Source: CAYQTK01 sp964420375 (GTDB taxonomy: Bacteria > RBG-13-61-14 > DATKZS01). From it: a stretch of DNA of 34,730 bases. Both the position numbers and the translations under genes were made by a program. Shown here one piece after another: positions 33,585 to 34,730 of the stretch. Location: positions 1 to 34,730 of the forward strand of contig CAYQTK010000021.1 in assembly GCA_964420375.1 (NCBI GenBank), in the 5' to 3' direction. Every line of letters starts with the position of its first letter. Positions within the stretch are counted from its first letter, which is position 1. Under the pieces are notes generated by a model, which was not told the origin of the DNA, made no database searches, and saw only the letters and a program-made list of their open reading frames with translations.

Positions 33585-34730
33585 TCACTTTTTTATGTAG
33601 TCCACCTTCTCCCTCCGGCCGTCCCATCTCACGTCGGGGGTGATGGCGTGGGCGCGGGCGAGGACTCGATGGCTGTACTTTACGAGGTCTCCGATCATGA
33701 TCTTCAGCTCGCCGTCCATGTCACTGGTCGGCTTATAGCCGAGCTCGAGGAGCTTCTTGTGGTCCGGGTTGTAGTAGTGCTCTTCCAGCTCCATCCTCGG
33801 GTTCTCCACGTTTTTGACCTCGGCTTCCAGGCCGTGCTCGGCGTTGGCGACCTTGACCACCTTCTCCGCCAGCTCGGTGATGTCGTAGACTTCCTCGAAC
33901 TGGTTGAACGTTCGGTACTCGCCCTTCGCAGGCGGGTTCTCGATGGCGATGGTGAAGCACTGCATGGAGTCGCGAAGCGGCAGAAAGCCCCGCCGCATGT
34001 GGCCCTTGCCGAAGGGAGTGATGGGAACGCCGATGACCGCCATGGCGCAGAAGCGGTTGATGGCGGTTCCGAAGCACTGGTCGAAGTCGAAGCGAGTGAG
34101 CAGCCGCTCGTCGTCTCCCATCTCGTCAACGCGGGTGCCGTAGACCACGCCCTGCATGATGTCGGTGGACCGCAGCCCCCAGAAGCGGCAGGCCATCTCG
34201 ATGTTGTTGGTGTCGTGGACCTTGGTCTGGTGATACCAGCTTCCCGCCTTTCTGGGGAACATCATGCCTTCGAGGCTCTTGCCCCGGAAGGTGGCCTCAT
34301 CGGTGAACACGCCTTCGGGGATGTCGCACGGGGGTGTGCCGTACTCGCCCATGGTGCCCAGCTTGACCATGTGGGCGTCGGGGCACACGTCCTTCATGGC
34401 GAAAAGAAGGTTCAAAGTGCCCACCAGGTTGTTGGTCTGGGTAAACACCGCGTGATGCACGTCGATCATGCTGTAGGGCGCCGACGGCATTTCGGCAAGG
34501 TGTACGATCGCGTCCGGCTTGANNNNNNNNNNACCGGAGAAAGTTCCAGACAAAGTTGTAGTCGGTAAGATCACCCTTGGTAAACTGCAAGTTGGTGTCG
34601 AAGTTTTCCCGAAAGGCCTGAAGGCGGTCGGTCATCTTCTTTATGGGGGTCGCCGATTGGGCGCCCATCTCCGCGACCCAGTCGCGCCGGAAATAACAAT
34701 CACACCCCGCCACCTCATGGCCCCGCGCCG
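33585..34730 (-). CDS. sqdB: UDP-sulfoquinovose synthase-like enzyme (SQD1/SqdB/Agl3 family), partial
   Basis: This enzyme family makes UDP-sulfoquinovose from UDP-glucose and sulfite. The 5' end lies beyond the window. The readable part before the N gap has RGHEVAGCDCYFRRDWV, then SATPIKKMTDRL and KGDLTDYNFVWNFL. After it come HLAEMPSAPYSM, QTNNLVGTLNLLFA, VKLGTMGEYGTP (catalytic Thr), SWYHQTKVHDTNNI (Tyr and Lys), MQGVVYGTR, FGTAINRFC, KGHMRRGFLPLRDSMQC, FNQFEEVYDI and MELEEHYYNPDHKKL. From memory these align almost block for block with plant SQD1. The reading frame changes across the 10 Ns, which is an assembly effect. It may serve a sulfoquinovose residue in the glycan or the lipid SQDG. 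Its place at the head of the glycan operon favours the glycan. Confidence 0.87.
34523..34532. other. Assembly gap (10 N) inside the UDP-sulfoquinovose synthase-like gene
   Basis: Ten Ns interrupt the gene. Upstream and downstream coding frames differ by one base if the gap is taken literally, so the true gap length must be a multiple of three. Family alignment by eye suggests only about 3 missing bases. The break is therefore a scaffolding gap, not a biological frameshift. Confidence 0.9.

Overview
The window is a 34.7 kb piece of bacterial chromosome with every convincing gene on the minus strand, so transcription runs from high to low coordinates. It looks like a metagenome scaffold, because it carries a 10-N gap at 34523-34532. 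Moderate-to-high GC, a DUF6178-type protein, a MEMO-like AmmeMemoRadiSam B protein and a Wzx/Wzy-type glycan locus fit a Gram-negative, Desulfobacterota-like lineage. That placement is an inference from gene content and is weak.

Region A (about 0.1-10 kb) is housekeeping-like. In transcription order it holds uvrC, panE (ketopantoate reductase), a NYN-domain putative RNase, an ABC-F ATPase, an SDR oxidoreductase, amrB and a DUF6178 protein. None has an obvious link to sugar chemistry.

Region B (about 10-34.7 kb) is a surface-polysaccharide locus. In transcription order: a UDP-sulfoquinovose synthase-like enzyme (cut by the N gap and the window edge), an NAD-dependent epimerase, a Wzx flippase, a decayed GNAT-gene region with an inverted repeat, a polysaccharide deacetylase, a Wzy-like polymerase/ligase, a WecB-type 2-epimerase, a second and larger deacetylase-like protein, a GNAT protein, a family-4 glycosyltransferase (GT4), and a second WecB. 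A tightly overlapping 3-amino-sugar cassette follows (hexapeptide acyltransferase, Gfo/Idh dehydrogenase, DegT aminotransferase), then another GT4, a PglC-like initiating phosphoglycosyl transferase, a PAPS sulfotransferase, a membrane sulfatase-like protein, a FemAB-like acyltransferase, a PglE/EpsN-like aminotransferase and a PglF/CapD-like 4,6-dehydratase.

Together these could build a lipid-linked repeat unit. PglF- and PglE-like enzymes would make a 4-amino-6-deoxy sugar. The 2-epimerase/acyltransferase/dehydrogenase/aminotransferase set would make a diamino (ManNAc3NAc- or GlcNAc3NAc-like) sugar. The PglC-like enzyme would start the chain on undecaprenyl phosphate, the GT4s extend it, Wzx flips it and Wzy polymerises it. 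Deacetylases, acyltransferases and a sulfotransferase would decorate it. The UDP-sulfoquinovose synthase plus the sulfotransferase suggest a glycan carrying sulfur as both sulfonate and sulfate ester. No Wza/Wzb/Wzc export genes, WbpA-type 6-dehydrogenase or PglD-type acetyltransferase beside the dehydratase/aminotransferase pair are visible, so they would have to lie outside the window or be replaced.

Start codons are often non-ATG: at least four genes use TTG, three of them with a strong Shine-Dalgarno at 6-7 nt. No tRNA, rRNA, CRISPR array or intact insertion sequence was seen.
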